DNA of 64,000 nucleotides from Scolanthus callimorphus (lineage: Eukaryota > Cnidaria > Anthozoa > Actiniaria > Edwardsiidae), in assembly GCA_033964015.1 (NCBI GenBank), contig CM066913.1:27802790-27866789 (forward strand), read 5' to 3'. Made by a program: the position numbers and the translations under genes. Positions 32,613 through 44,797 of the stretch are shown piece after piece. Within the stretch, counting starts at the first letter, position 1. Each line of letters starts with the position of its first letter. Under the pieces are notes generated by a model. That model saw only the letters and a program-made list of their open reading frames with translations, searched no databases and was not told where the DNA came from.

Positions 32613-33063
32613 TTGAATGATTTTCCACATCCAGGGTGTCTGCAAACATAGCATCCATCAGGGCCAACCATTTGATTTGCAAGTGCCTCTTGCTGTTCTT
32701 CCCTGTCAAACATGTCATCAAGGATCTTCTGACAAGCTTGTTGGTCGACAACATAATTGTCAACAATATATGAAGCTATCAATCTGAGATACGGTATGTT
32801 CTCTTGCTTCCCTTATCCAGTCTTGAAGCAGAGGATGGAAACTTCCGCTGTGTTGGCTGCATGTCAAGATCTTTCATACCAAGTACACTTAATGCTGCTG
32901 CAATTACTCGCGCCTTGACTGCTAGAAGAAACATCTGCTTGTTTGGAGCATAGGCATGATGGGTGTCTGTGGAAACATTCCGCCGATTGATGAGGTTGCG
33001 GTCGGCATACAAAGTGCACTTGTCCTCAGCTGATTTTGTTTTGTTAAATCTTGTGAATATCAA
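32613..33063 (-). pseudogene. DUF6589-like gene, exon 5 (last surviving exon)
   Basis: The exon starts after an acceptor (ttttcacctttcag, minus) at 33,064. It encodes LIFTRFNKTKSAEDKCTLYA, then DRNLINRRNVSTDTHHAYAPN and FLLAVKARVIAAALSVLGM. A 5-base insertion near 32,785 shifts the frame. The homologous frame then continues with SYIVDNYVVDQQACQKILDDM and ends in a C2H2-like CYVCRHPGCGKSFK at a donor (aagtaagtgg, minus; end 32,613). No following exon is found before the LINE, so the C-terminal part of the protein is lost. Family membership is from recalled resemblance to DUF6589 proteins. Confidence 0.65.
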
Positions 33064-33865
33064 CTGAAAGGTGAAAAAAACCAGTTGGATTCCACAATTA
33101 TGATGATGCTATTAATCAACTATAAGGAAATGTGGCCTTTGCTACTGCTAAGAATTATAATTATTTATTCAAGTGGGAGTCTTGCTTTTGTTTCTTCAAA
33201 ATAAGCAATTATTAGGTTATAACAGAAACAATTGCATGGCTTTAAATGCCCTGTAAATGTTTTGAATTGTGAATTGTGGACTTTCACATTTTCTAAGTCT
33301 GTAGGTATCGTTCTATTGTATAATGACTTTGTAAAGCCTTATTTTGCATTGCTTCATTATAAACTCCTTATACCAGAGCTACTGCCAAGCCTAGACAAAA
33401 GCTTTGGAAAAAGCAAAATTAATAGGCCATGATATAAAACTTCATTTATAATTGTTTATCGTAGAGTTATTTTGAAATTAGTTATGTGTAATTCATTGTA
33501 TTGCGATGATCCAATGTGTACACTGTCAATCAAAACTTAGGGGCTCAAAAACAGTAGAGACAAAGCGATTAAAAAGCAGGTTGTAGAGAAAAGGAATCAA
33601 AGTCTGGATGATTTGAGCATTCTTAGAGGATGTGGTTGTTGCAGTTGCATATAATTTATTCTTATTACCTCCAAGAAGTATATTGATTGATGGTAGAGAA
33701 TTGCAAAAACCAAAACACAGATTGTAGACTTTTGATCATTGTGATATAACAAATTTGACTATAAAACAATACACTCAATAAGATCGGTTACCAACCTACA
33801 TGTACATGGAGAGGTTCACAGGTTATAAGTTAGTGAATCTAAAATTTGATTTGAAAGATACTTAC
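33064..33865. other. Intron-like AT-rich sequence between exons 4 and 5
   Basis: It is bounded by a donor at 33,865 and an acceptor at 33,064 (minus strand). There are no domains. Confidence 0.5.
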
Positions 33866-34131
33866 ATCAAGAAACTTCATGTCAGAGTGCCAATCAGCTA
33901 TTCCCACATAGAGCCCTTCTAGCTCTCATCAGATGTAAAGCCATTCGCCAGTGACAGTAGACAATTAGCTGTCCTTTCAACAGTTAGTTGGTCACCAACA
34001 ATTCCAGTTTGCTGGTATTTTGATGTTACCTCAGTATCTTGTGCCTTCGGGATATAGTCATGCAGCAAGTTCAGCACCTTGTTTATACCCTCAGATGTAT
34101 TTTCATCCTCAAAAATGATTCCAAGGCACTC
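33866..34131 (-). pseudogene. DUF6589-like gene, exon 4
   Basis: The acceptor tattttctgtag (minus) is followed by ECLGIIFEDENTSEGINKVL, then the diagnostic GIVGDQLTVERTANCLLSLAN, and after a one-base shift near 33,926 LEGLYVGIADWHSDMKFLD, ending at a consensus donor gtaagtat. The conserved Asp residues in VGDQ and ADWH are typical of this family. They could be part of an RNase H-fold (DDE-like) catalytic site; that is inference. The phase joins exon 3 without a gap (KK|EC). Confidence 0.7.
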
Positions 34132-34690
34132 CTACAGAAAATAATAGGAATCGATACAATGAGCAAATAAGTTTTACTTTTTTGTATTGAAAAAACAAAG
34201 CATGAGTTAGTAGCGTGGGACAAGAACTGCCATATAATTGTGTGAATTGATGGGGGGGGGGGGGGGAGGCTGCTTACGCAGCCACCACACTAGCGCTTGC
34301 CGTTTTCGGCTGATTGGGGGGAGGGGGGAGGTTCAGAAGGGAAATCAGGGACAGGGGGAAATAATATTATTTTTAGGGTTTAGGAAACCCCTAAAAGTTG
34401 GGCAAGAATGTGTTTTTCTCAGATTAGTTACTGCAATCGTCATGGAAGTCTCACAATTAACAAGAAAACAAGCAACATCCACACCTTTACCAGTATTTTT
34501 AGGGTCAATTTTATCACTGTGTGGTATTTTTAGGGTAGTTTTTCCAATTCTCCAACTTGAGCATTCCCTATCACTTTTACACCCCTAAGAACCCCCCAGG
34601 GTAAACTGCATTCTTCCTACCCGTAAAGGCCAATGAAGGAAGTCGATCTCTTCCCTGAATTCAGTTGTTGTATAATGATAACATGTTTAC
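34132..34690. other. Intron-like sequence between exons 3 and 4 with a G-run insertion
   Basis: The 15-base G run at 34,252-34,266 begins a G-rich segment that ends near 34,600 with accccccagggtaaactgc. This may be a small MITE within the intron. Confidence 0.4.
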
Positions 34691-35314
34691 CTTCTTAGAC
34701 TTTTCTGCCATTTCCTTTCTGTAAGGATGGGGGATGTGCCAGGTTACAACATCACTGCAGAACTTGAAATATGGGATATTTTCCACAAGAATTCTTTCCA
34801 CTAAAGTTATGTAGTTATATATTTGTGTCAAGTGCTCTTTTAGAGATGGAGTGATCTTAGAATTTTCTAAGTCAAACACATCACACTTTGGTCCATCATC
34901 TTGGAGATGATTTGCGGAAACTCTATTGGGAATCCTGTTGTGGTTCACCCAATGGAAGTCTTTGTTTTGATTGTCTTCCGTCATGTTTCTCACTTTCTGA
35001 AAAATATCAAAGTTGTCAATGACATATTGACTACCATTTGACAGTTCTGGGACAGTATTATGGGATGTATCTTGACAGTTCCCGTCATCCAAATCCAGAG
35101 AATGGGTAGCACTTCCATCTGATATTACTGGCTGGTGAACAGCCATATCACTGGTACCACTAGCCTGTGAATTTATGGATTCCAACACTTTGGTGTCATT
35201 CGCTTTTTCACAGAGCAGGTCTTCATTAAATGTAGAGCCAAACTCATCAGCTTTCCTTGTGAAGTATCTGGCAGACACACCAATGCATAAACTTGACAGG
35301 TAACTTGTCATGGC
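34691..35314 (-). CDS. DUF6589-like gene, exon 3
   Basis: After the acceptor (ttttatttttag, minus) the exon reads AMTSYLSSLCIGVSARYFTR, a long polar linker, and then the VENIPYFKFCSDVVTWHIPHPYRKEMAEKSKK segment, ending at donor aaggtaaac. It is 624 bases long with no stop in frame. The phase is continuous with the exons on both sides. The middle is rich in D, S, N and Q and probably disordered. Function is unknown. Confidence 0.65.
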
Positions 35315-35792
35315 CTAAAAATAAAATTAACTAGAGTTATTGGCAAGTACATCAATATAAAATACATTTACATCTTTGTTACTGCAATTTTCACAATTCT
35401 GATAACTGTATGCAAGGCGTACACTTTTAGCATTTTGTAAGCATACAGAGAGAAAAATGGTAAGTAAGTACATCTATTATTAACATATAGTCTATTAGAT
35501 CTGGTAATAATAATGGAAATTAAATGATTTGTCAGTCAAAATTAATATTGGGAATTTGACAGCTTGCATCTTATTTTGCCTCTTGGGTTAAAGTTTAGTC
35601 TACAAAGAATTAATATCCCATGCCTAGGCATAGGCGGCAGGGGATCATACAAAGTGGGGGGGGGGGGGGCTCATTGGTAAGGATGATTGAATGGGAAGAG
35701 TGAAAACAAAAATACAGTAAATGTGTGAATATATGGCTCCACCCCCTATGCTAGGATGCATGGAATGGATGCAACTATAAACATGCACTGAC

Positions 35793-36304
35793 CTGAACAC
35801 CTGTGTATTTGAGTATCAGTGTCAACATAAGCTGTACACTGTTCACCATCCTTGACCTCTGTTTCAAAAGGATTGCCCCAGCAACAGCAACAGATGGTGG
35901 CACTTCAAGATCCTGCTGTATGTCAACATTTCCCGCCTGTGAACCAGTTCCTGAATCTCTGCGCCTTCGCCTTGGAGGGCATGCTATGGCTGTCATTGTG
36001 GAATGCAGCAATGGGGCTCTTTTCTCCACTCATTTGTTATTTTTCCAAAAGAGAGGTTTTGAATATCATCCGCTGTTGTCTTTGTAAGCAGGGACGGGAT
36101 TTCCTGTCTGTGTTTCACTAGAGTGCCACATTCAGAAGACAGCTGCTTCAACACACACTTAATGAGCTCTGTTCTTAACTGTGGGACTTTATAGACAGCA
36201 CGGGCCATTTCACCCCATGTTCCTCTGACCATGGCTTTCCCCAAAGACTCCAATTCAGGCTTCAGCTTTCTGTGTTTTCTCTGACTAGGCCAGGTGGCAG
36301 TTAT
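35793..36304 (-). pseudogene. DUF6589-like gene, exon 2, interrupted at its start by the 12-kb insertion
   Basis: The exon reads ITATWPSQRKHRKLKPELES, LGKAMVRGTWGEMARAVYKV and later PSVAVAGAILLKQRSRMVNS, ending at donor cag|gtcagt (35,793). A single-base loss in an A run near 36,020 shifts the frame (EWRK to APLLHST). The presumed acceptor (ttttttttgtctag) lies on the far side of the foldback element at about 48,310-48,325. The insertion therefore split the 3' splice site from its exon. Confidence 0.65.
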
Positions 36305-38789
36305 CTATGGGGTGCCAAATGTAAAAATATTTATATGTAAGTATTTTCATTATATGCATACATTTCCTTTATATGCCGCAAATGCCTTATATAATAAAAA
36401 TGATTTTAGACATATAAGCAATACGGCGTAAAATGGTTTTTGGCATATAACCAAATTAACGAATGTGGTTGTTTGCTAAATAACCAATTCTCTGATATGA
36501 CTTATCCGCAATGGTTTTATGGTGGTTTTATCGTGGAATCGAGGCTGGCAGTATTGAAACGAGGCTGTATAAGAATCCAAGATGGCGAACAACATGGAAG
36601 AAGATAAGGTATTGACTTTATCTATTTTATTTGGTTCTCACGAATTCGACATATTCTATGTTTTAGTTCCATACTTGAAGGATGTTTTGGCTGTTTTTTT
36701 TGTGTGCTTTTAAATAAAAGTAAATCGAATTTTCAATAGAAATAGACGCTGCTACTTTCGACGGTGCGGATCTCATTCAGATGAAAAAAGAAATCGCTGC
36801 AGTTCTTAGTTTGCTGTACCCATCCACAACGCTTTTATGTTTCGTCTCGAATGGCCAAAACGGGCGAGAATAGGAGAAACATGAAATGGAGTTTATCGAA
36901 GCTTGCGGTATTACGTACAGGTACAGCAAGCTGGGCCCCTCATAGCCTGCGTTGATAGCCGAACTAAACCTGGGTTGAGTTGAACTAAACCCAGGTTTAG
37001 TTCGGCTGTCAACGCATGATAGGCCCCTCACAGGAAAAAAAATATTAAGATTCAAGTGATTACACGGCGCCAGTTACAGCTCCAGGGGCACCCAACGATC
37101 ATTTTCGTATAAATGTCTGTACATGGATAGCGCTACGCGCGAGAGCTGAAATTTTCGCTTCAGAATTAAAAGCTTAAAATTTTCGTCCCCGGAGTGGTTT
37201 TCATATGACTGTAGTAAACCAATCGCAAAGTAATTACACGAATTCTGAACAAAACCTATAGGAGTAGTTACAGTCACCTGAAATCCGCTCTATAGATCAG
37301 ATAGATTATAATTATAATAGATTACTTTAGACGCAGAACAAATCCTTTTCTTCTCATTTGAACACATGGTCCACATTGAATAAATTCACAGCCATTCTTG
37401 TCAAGCCATAGGCTACGGGAAAAAGTTTTAAAAATAGTTAAATCGCTAAATTATTGTGATTAGATTCTCGGTTTTGAGGGGACGGGGACAATTTGGGTAG
37501 ATTTTAGTAGAATGGGAGTGAGTGTACATATTTTTTGAGTGACCAGTGGCTTGAAGTTCAGACCCAAATTGCCCCCTCGAAACTGAGAATGCAATCACAA
37601 TATACACATGTGGTTGTTGTGAATGACACACCAGTCATAAAATAGCTATTCTTTATTTTGTTTCTTTAAATATTTAAGACATTTTTCAAACAATTCAGCT
37701 ATTTTTCAAACTTTTTCTTGTAGCCTGTGAGGCCTATGGTCAAGCTTTCATGGGGTGTCGACCATTTTAGGGAGCTTCTTGCAGAGCAGAAGCATCTCTA
37801 ATTTACAATGCTCATCTGAAGAGAACAAATAATCTGTTATTAGGTATGCCTTAAAGAATAACTCTGTTTTATTATCATACAGGAACAAATGATGGACAAA
37901 GTCTCCTCAACCCAGCAGTATTGGTTTAAACATAGAGGCTCGTACAGCCAATCAACTCAACTTAGTTGGGAAGCAGAAAGAAATCAAAAGCTTGGTTTAT
38001 ATACAAGTCCTATGTGTCTAAAAAGGCCAAGGAAGACAGGACAATATTTCCAAGCAGACTCAATAAACCACTGTCTTAGTTCCTTGGAAACTTGTGGTGT
38101 CGCAGTGAACTAAGAGGAGTTCGAATGGATGTGACCTATGAAGGATAATTAGGCCTAGGGCAATCGTCAAATTACAGTCGCATTTAATGCATTTATAACA
38201 ATATATTTTTTGGAAGTGTAATGAGTCGACATCTTAATTAATACCTTAAATGGACACAACTTGAGTTCGACGTACCGGTATGCCCTAGGCCTAAAAATAT
38301 TAAATTTCAAACGCTGAATTTGATACAAAAACGATACATGGTACGACAGAACTAACAAGCAAGCCTTGTAATTTACTTGGTTTACATGATAACGTTGCTG
38401 CTAAACACAGATTTTTTTTGCAAATCTAACTTTGAAAAAAAAATTGGCGAGCTACTTGACGTAGTAATAAATTTTAACGTAAGACCTAAAAGAAGACATA
38501 CGGAGTAGATTCCGAAGGAAATTAGCATAACTCTATTATTTTGAAACAATAATGTCACGTCATCTACGTGACCACCGGAAACGACAAGCGATATTTGACT
38601 GAGAATATGAATGAATTATTTCGAAATTTATGGAGAATGCCCTAGAAGAAGGTCTATGTTGAAATGTTAATTTAGGGCTGAGGCTTAGGGGGGACAAAAA
38701 AAATAAAAGCGTCATTTCCAAAATTTAATATATCGAAATTGATCATGGGTCTATATGCTAAAGGAGTAACCACTGGTGATTATTTCAAT

Positions 38790-39323
38790 AGCGCTGCGCA
38801 CAGATTATAAAATCAGATCACGAAGACTCAGCAACAAACAATTGACCGCTCCCGCTTCATTGTTCTACTCCCTAGTTACTGTTGGTACGTCGGACAAGCC
38901 AAAATGTTACTTTGGCATAGAGCATGAAAAATTACACCGATTGCAGGAAAGTGTTAGAAGTTTGCTCATAGTATATGGGGTTTATATTTTCGTCACGAAA
39001 AGCTGAAGAATTCATTCAAAATCTTCAAATTTCAAGTTTGTTGCTCGGACATTTAGAAATGAAAAGTGAAAACTGCCCATTGTTTGGTAATTAATTAAAG
39101 CAAAGACGGGATCGGTCTATTGCTCTGAATCCCATTCAGAAGGATCGCGCTCGTAATACGAGCCAGGATAGGAGTACATACAAGCTCTGCTATAATAGGT
39201 GGAAGTACCAGTTTACCAATTCATTTTGTATCATTCTTTAGAGAGAAAACTAAGAAAATGGGAGAAAAGTATATTTGTTTGTCTGAATTTTTAATTAGTG
39301 TGACGTAATCTGTGCGCAGCGCT
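38790..39323. mobile_element. MITE nested in the left arm
   Basis: The termini agcgctgcgcacagatta and taatctgtgcgcagcgct are perfect inverted repeats. The right arm of the host element lacks this segment and reads straight across (tcaattaaataatcaccag, inverted), which shows an insertion. Length is 534 bp. No coding capacity. Confidence 0.85.
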
Positions 39324-39482
39324 ATTGATTGACGCTAGCGTATCTCTGATCCTTGAACCGCCTCCTCTTTGTTGTGTACATAGGACTGGGGGATAATAAA
39401 CTACAGCCCAAGGACTCACTAATACCTCGTCCACGCCACCAGAAAACCAGAGGGCAACAACAAGCGTAATAAATAGATGCTA

Positions 39483-40437
39483 AGGTGTGGACCATTAGAA
39501 ATTGTTGGAGAGGGGTGGCAATTCCCAAAAAATTCGTGCAAGGCCAATCCTTCCCCCCCCCCCCAAAAAAAAAAAATCTTGCAGAGAAAAATAAATCCTA
39601 CAAATACATGGCTTGGGCTATCGTTAAAAGATGTCTGAAGTAGTTATTACAGCAACTTCTCTATCATGCATTTTTCTATCTTTTCTACTTCACTTTACTC
39701 AATACTTAGTAAAAATTTCGGCGCGCGAGGCTGTGAGAAATCGCGCAACGAAGACACAACCCTCGCGCCATTTACAAGAACAAGTGTATCTTGCCGTGCA
39801 GTGATAGGCCTGGCAGGCAGTCACTTTATTCCAAAGAAGACCACTTAGGTACGCGTGAATTCGACGTTACAAGCATACAAATTCGTCATTTGGACCGCTT
39901 CACGCAAATGAATCGTTATTTGCGGCGTGCATAAATGATAAAACCTACAGGCTTTGTTTACTATACACACGGAATGTTGATCTACCCTTCAGTTTGAGGC
40001 TTAATGAAATGCGTTTATCAAAATGCGCAACGAAAGAAAAATACGATACCCTCTATCTGAGAATGTCTTCTACTAGGAGAAAACGTTCAACAGCTTCATA
40101 TCTTTTTTTAACTCAACCAATGTAAATATAGCATAAGAAAATTTGTTGTACATATACATTCAGGAATAGGATTTGGCCTGTAGAAAACGCCACGGGAAAA
40201 AGGTCTTGCTCGATGCGCAGTTCTACCCTCTACCCCTCGTGGGTTTACCCTTTCCCACTGTCTATACTTCTCACTCTGACAAGTTTCGGTATGTACGTAT
40301 AACGTGTATTACAAGATATTTTGTGCGTGTGTCTACGAAAAAAAAATAAAAAATCTTGCACAACCTGATCCCCGAAAAAAAAATCATACGCAAAAAAATT
40401 GCCACCCCACTCCCCCAATGTCTAATGGTCCACCCCT
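39483..40437. mobile_element. Harbinger-like MITE nested in the left arm
   Basis: The ends ggtgtggaccattagaaatt and aatgtctaatggtccacccc are inverted over about 40 bp, including a ggggtggcaatt block. The interior (39,640-40,060) is an inverted relative of the 3,425 and 52,598 elements (gcaaatgaatcgttatttgc and caggctttgtttactatac regions). It interrupts the gatagacgctgagaaaacg array; flanks agatgctaa and agatgatta may be an imperfect duplication. Confidence 0.75.
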
Positions 40438-40443
40438 GCAGAT

Positions 40444-41111
40444 GATTAGAAAACGTGTCTTAATTAACAACGACAAGCTCAGTAGTTAGACGCCGAGAAA
40501 AAGTTTCTTAGCAACAACCATCGTCGAAAACGCGACTTAGTAAAAACAAGTGTAGTAGATAGACGCTGAGAAAACGCGACTTAGCAATTCACTAACTAAT
40601 ACCTCGTCCACGCCGCCAGAAAACCAGAGGGCAACAACAAGCGTAATAAATAGACGCTAAGATAATGCGGGTTAGCAACGACAAGCGTAGTAGATAGATG
40701 ATAAGAAAACGCGACTTAGTAACAACAAGTGTAGTAGTAGATAGACTCTAAGAAAACGTTACTTAGCAACAGAAAGCATAGAAGATAGACGCTGAGAAAA
40801 CGCGACTTAGCAAGAACAAGTGTAGATAGAGGCTGAGAAAACGCGACTGATCAACAAGTGTAGTAGAGAGACGCTGAGAAAACGCGACTATCAAGAAGTG
40901 TAGTAGAGAGACGCTGAGAAAACGCGACTGATCAACAAGTGTAGTAGATAGACGCTGAGAAAACGCGACTGATCAAGAAGGTAGTAGATAGACGCGGAGA
41001 AAACGTGCCGTCTTGCAACAACAAGCGTAGTAGATAGACTCGACTGTAAGAAAACGCCACTTTATAGCAACAACAAGCGTAGAAGATAGACGCTGAGAAA
41101 ACGCAACTTAG
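40444..41111 (+). repeat. Subterminal array of tagacgctgagaaaacgcga units
   Basis: About 14 irregular copies (about 38-60 bp) of a unit containing gtagtagatagacgctgaga and aaacgcgactta are present. An inverted, more regular 44-bp version is at 43,460-43,905. Confidence 0.85.
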
Positions 41112-43025
41112 TGTGAGATGTTCAAAAAGACAATAATTTTTGATAGTTGTTAACTAGATTATTCCTTATTTTTCACGTTAGCTTAGACAGCGTTTCATGA
41201 TATCAAGTGCAAAATCGTTTTTTAGTTACCGCAGCACATATAAGGGCATTTATTGCATGACATGATTTCCTGGATTGCATGTGTAATCTGATTGCATTGC
41301 ACTTCTTTGACTTTGTTGTATAGGAGTTCGTATTAATTTTCCGATATTGTATTGATCCAATTCGTTACTTTGCTGCATAAAAGGAGCCCAATCCTAGTAT
41401 TTTCAGCATGTTCTGGAAATCAAGAAAGTGTACAATAACAAAGACGACGAGATATTTTACGGCAGAAGGAGGGTACATGTTGTCGTTCCCGTTTATTAAC
41501 CAGTTGTAAACTGTGTAGTGTGATTTTTTTATATTTGCCTAAGAAATCCGTGCTCCTACTTGACAGCCCATCTCATCCTGGTACACTTGGTGCCAGAAAT
41601 GGAATCCAAGTGTAAAATCCAAGTGTACAATTCTGTGGAAATTAACAAGCGTGAAAAATGTCGCTTGAGGATCAAGATGCCGCTCTGAACGCCAAACTGA
41701 CTAAGATGGAGACGCTGCTATAGCAGATTGCCACCCAACCAGACATCAGCCAGGCATCCACCAGTAGCAGTATCACATTACCAGCCATCTGTGTGTCAGT
41801 GCCAAGGAGAGGAGGTTTGGGAAGTATGAAGCAGAGAGGGCAGTGCGGGGACAGACCGACGCGAGGCAGTTGACTTCCTTTTCTCCCAACTGGACCAATG
41901 AAGAGCTCAAGACACGCCCCAGTTCCCAATGGAGTCTTTCAGATCCTGCGCGTAGTCTTCAGCGAGAAGCTAACTCCATCCAAGCCATGCAAACGTTTTT
42001 CGCAAGGCGGTAGATGGACGTGGAAACCGTACAGGACACTCCCTGGTGGTGCTCCTAGACAGAGTGCTCATAGCCAGAGTAGAACGGCTGAGCGGAGAAC
42101 CTGTGGTGGAGAAGGAGAAGCTCCTTAAAGAACAGTTCACTGGAAACTTAAGGGAGCCGCTGCTGTGACGCGACATCAAACGCTCTGGCCGCGAACACCA
42201 CCTTCCAAGATGTACGACTAGTGACACATTCATATGAAGGAGGAACCATCTAAAAGACGGTCAGCAGCAGTCCGAGAGGCAGCCATAGACGAGGAGGAGG
42301 TGTGCACTGAGGTGACTGGGAGGAGGAACAATCAAAAGGTGCTCTCTGGCCGGGACAGAGAGAACTTGCAGAGGAGATGCAGAGGCAGCAGAAGGTGCTG
42401 ATGACCCACATCGAGCAGCAGAAAGGGTGTTTAATCGGCAGCATGAAACTCTCAATCAACTGCTGGCAACAGGACCACGCCCAAGTGGTTGTCGGGAGGA
42501 TGGTCACTTCGTCCATGATTGTGCAAAGTCTCCACCAGGCAATAGTCAAGGGGACAGGAGGGTGGCTCCAAAGAGGTCAGCAACGAAACACTCCATCGCA
42601 GTGAGCCGGCGGCAGTCCTTAAAGATACAGCGGCCATTTTCAACAAAAGGAGGAGACGAACATACTGGCGAAGAAGATCCCAAAGTCGGCAGAGCTGTAG
42701 CAGCCGGGAAAGAAAGCGGGTATTGTGCCGGACCTAAACCAAAAACCCAGAAAGCAGAGGCTAGTCGAAGTTGTGATAGGGTCAGATAAATTATGCTCGA
42801 AGATTCGAGTATTAAGAGCTGGTGATGGAAAATGATGGTGATGCTCCAGTGGCAACAGATGAGTAGAGAAGGACAGGAGTATCACACAGCTGGTTCTGAG
42901 GAAGTCTCTCTGGATGAATACAACGTGATCGATGACAAGGTTGCAGTGCCCCCGACGTTCTACCCGATCAACAAAGCGCGAATCCTCCAACCCTGGCGGT
43001 TAGGGAGATTCAGGCTACATTCATA
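41112..43025 (+). mobile_element. LTR retrotransposon remnant in the loop of the foldback element
   Basis: A possible 5' LTR runs from tgtgagatgttc (41,112) to cctggtaca (41,585). It is followed two bases later by a PBS-like tggtgccagaaatgg. A gag start MSLEDQDAALNAKLTKMETLL at 41,658 hits a TAG at once. Downstream, frames are broken. A damaged zinc knuckle (CREDGHFVHDC, first Cys lost) is at about 42,495. No RT or second LTR is seen. Confidence 0.6.
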
Positions 43026-43129
43026 AATCAACAAGCCTTGACAGTATTTGAGGTCGTCATGGCAACTATTTTAAGTTGCCACGATGCTAATTTTGACGCG
43101 CGCCTTTGTTTTAATCAAATCATTGCGTC

Positions 43130-43450
43130 AAGCCTGATCAGAGGAAAGCAAAGCGCGTCCCGCATGTCGAAATTATCATTCTTTATGTGCGTGAATTAGC
43201 GCGGCCAAAATAACAAATCTCCATGCTTGCAGCGTCGAACTCACGCTTACATAAGGGTTTTTTCGAACATGGCGACTGCCCGCCAGGTCTATCACTGGAC
43301 GGCTTTGGACGCTTTTTTTTTGGGGGGGGGGGGGGAGAGCTTGTTTCTCCTCGCCAAGATGCACATGTTCTTGTAGCGACGTGTTGTCTTCGTTATGATC
43401 GTTCCGCGAGTTCTCAAGTAGAATAATGCAAATGGTATAGAAGTTGTTGG
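43130..43450 (+). repeat. Fragment of the Harbinger-like family
   Basis: The gtgcgtgaattagcgcggcc, cgactgcccgccaggtctat and gaataactccttagagaat blocks match the interior of 3,425-4,559 and 52,598-53,415. It contains a 14-base G run (43,322-43,335). Confidence 0.65.
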
Positions 43451-43459
43451 AATAACTCC

Positions 43460-43905
43460 TTAGAGAATCTATTCTGTCGCATTTTCTCGTCGTCTATCTA
43501 CGCTTATTGTTGGTCTGTCGCATTTTCTAGTCGTCTATCTACGCTTGCTGTTGGTCTGTCGCGTTTTCTCAGCGTCATCGTCTTGTAGGATTGTTGTTGC
43601 TAAGTCGCGTTTTCTCAGCGTCTATCTACTACCCTCGTTCCTGCTCAGTCGCGTTTTCTCAGCGTCTATCTACTACCCTCGTTGCTGCTCAGTCGCGTTT
43701 TCTCAGCGTCTATCTACTACCCTCGTTCCTGCTCAGTCGCGTTTTCTCAGCGTCTATCTACTACTCTCGTTGCTGCTCAGTCGCGTTTTCTCAGCGTCTA
43801 TCTACTACCCTCGTTGCTGCTCAGTCGCGTTTTTCTCATCTATTACTCTTGTCGTTGCTAACCCGCATTTTCTTAGCATCTATTTATTACGCTTGTTGTT
43901 GCCCT
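43460..43905 (-). repeat. 44-bp tandem array, inverted mate of 40,444-41,111
   Basis: The unit tcgcgttttctcagcgtcta with tctactaccctcgttgctgc recurs at 43,605, 43,649, 43,693, 43,737 and 43,781, an exact 44-bp period, with degenerate units on both sides. It reads as open frames only because 44 is not a multiple of three and stops are rare; it is not coding. Confidence 0.9.
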
Positions 43906-44648
43906 CTGGATTTCGTGGCGTGGACGAGGTATTAGTTAGTGAGTCCTTGGGCTGTAGCTTTTTATCCGCCAGCCCTATATACACAACAAGGATGAGGCGG
44001 TTCAACGATCAGAGATACGCTAGCGTCAATCAATTAAATAATCACCAGTCGTTACTCCTTTAACTTATAGATGCATGATCAATTTCGATATATTTAATTT
44101 GTTTTATACCCTTAAGGCTCAACATGCATAGACCTGCTAGGGTCCTCGCATGCTGGTTTAAACCTCCAATAAATTTCGAAATTCGGATTTCCTCGCATAA
44201 CCCGCATAAGACCTTGTTTTCCTCGCCTAAATGATAGAACGACATGGTTTTCATACTCTCAGTCATTTGAAAAAATATAGTTTTCAATATCGCTTGTCAT
44301 AATCATTAACAAACTCGTTCTTCGGTGGTGACGTAAGATTTTGGGGAATTGGTGTTAATTTAATAATGAGTACATTTTGTTGAGATATGTAAATTCCCCT
44401 CGGAATGTACTCGGGATGTCTTCTGGAACGCCTCGTGGGCTGGTCGGAACGTCGTCGGCTTACGTTGAAAATTTATTACCAAAAGTACCTCGCTGCCTAA
44501 ATGTTTTTAAAAGTTGACAGGAATACCAAGCAAAAAGCTGTGTTTAGAAGCAACCTTATCATGTAAACCAAGTAAAATTACAAGGCCTTGCTTATTAGTT
44601 TTCTCGTACCATCATGTATCGTTTTTCTATCAATTCAGCGTTTGAATC

Positions 44649-44797
44649 AGGGGCCGCGGAGGGGAGGGGCTGGTAGGGCTATAGCCTTATCACTTTTCCA
44701 AGAAATCATCATACATTTCTTGTATTCAGCCCTACCACTTTCGTGGTACATTCTTCCTTATAAGCCCCACCACTTGAACGCACGCACCGTGGCCCTT
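44649..44797. mobile_element. Short insertion nested in the right arm
   Basis: The ends aggggccgcgg and ccgtggccctt are inverted. The left arm lacks this segment. The flanks share tgaat. Length is about 149 bp. Confidence 0.55.

Larger units (their letters stand above)
36305..41111 (+). repeat. Left arm of the 12-kb foldback element
   Basis: Inverted homologue of 43,460-48,305. It contains two private insertions absent from the right arm (38,790-39,323 and 39,483-40,437). The inner end is a tandem-like array of gtagatagacgctgagaaaacgcg units. Confidence 0.8.

Noticed and set aside
34661..35311. Treating the 216-residue minus frame as a stand-alone gene
   Set aside because: Good splice sites at both ends and phase continuity with neighbours make it an internal exon.
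40444..41111. CRISPR-like array (repeats with variable spacing)
   Set aside because: The repeats are continuous with each other, lack unique spacers and have an inverted mate in a eukaryotic transposon.
43545..44063. Two long overlapping frames (172 and 114 residues) rich in repeated SRVFSAS-type units
   Set aside because: They are read-through of the 44-bp tandem array; the repeated peptide follows from the DNA repeat, and the inverted mate at 40.4-41.1 kb is also non-coding.
44060..44287. Minus-strand frame of 75 residues
   Set aside because: It lies in the foldback arm and is not preserved in the inverted homologous arm.
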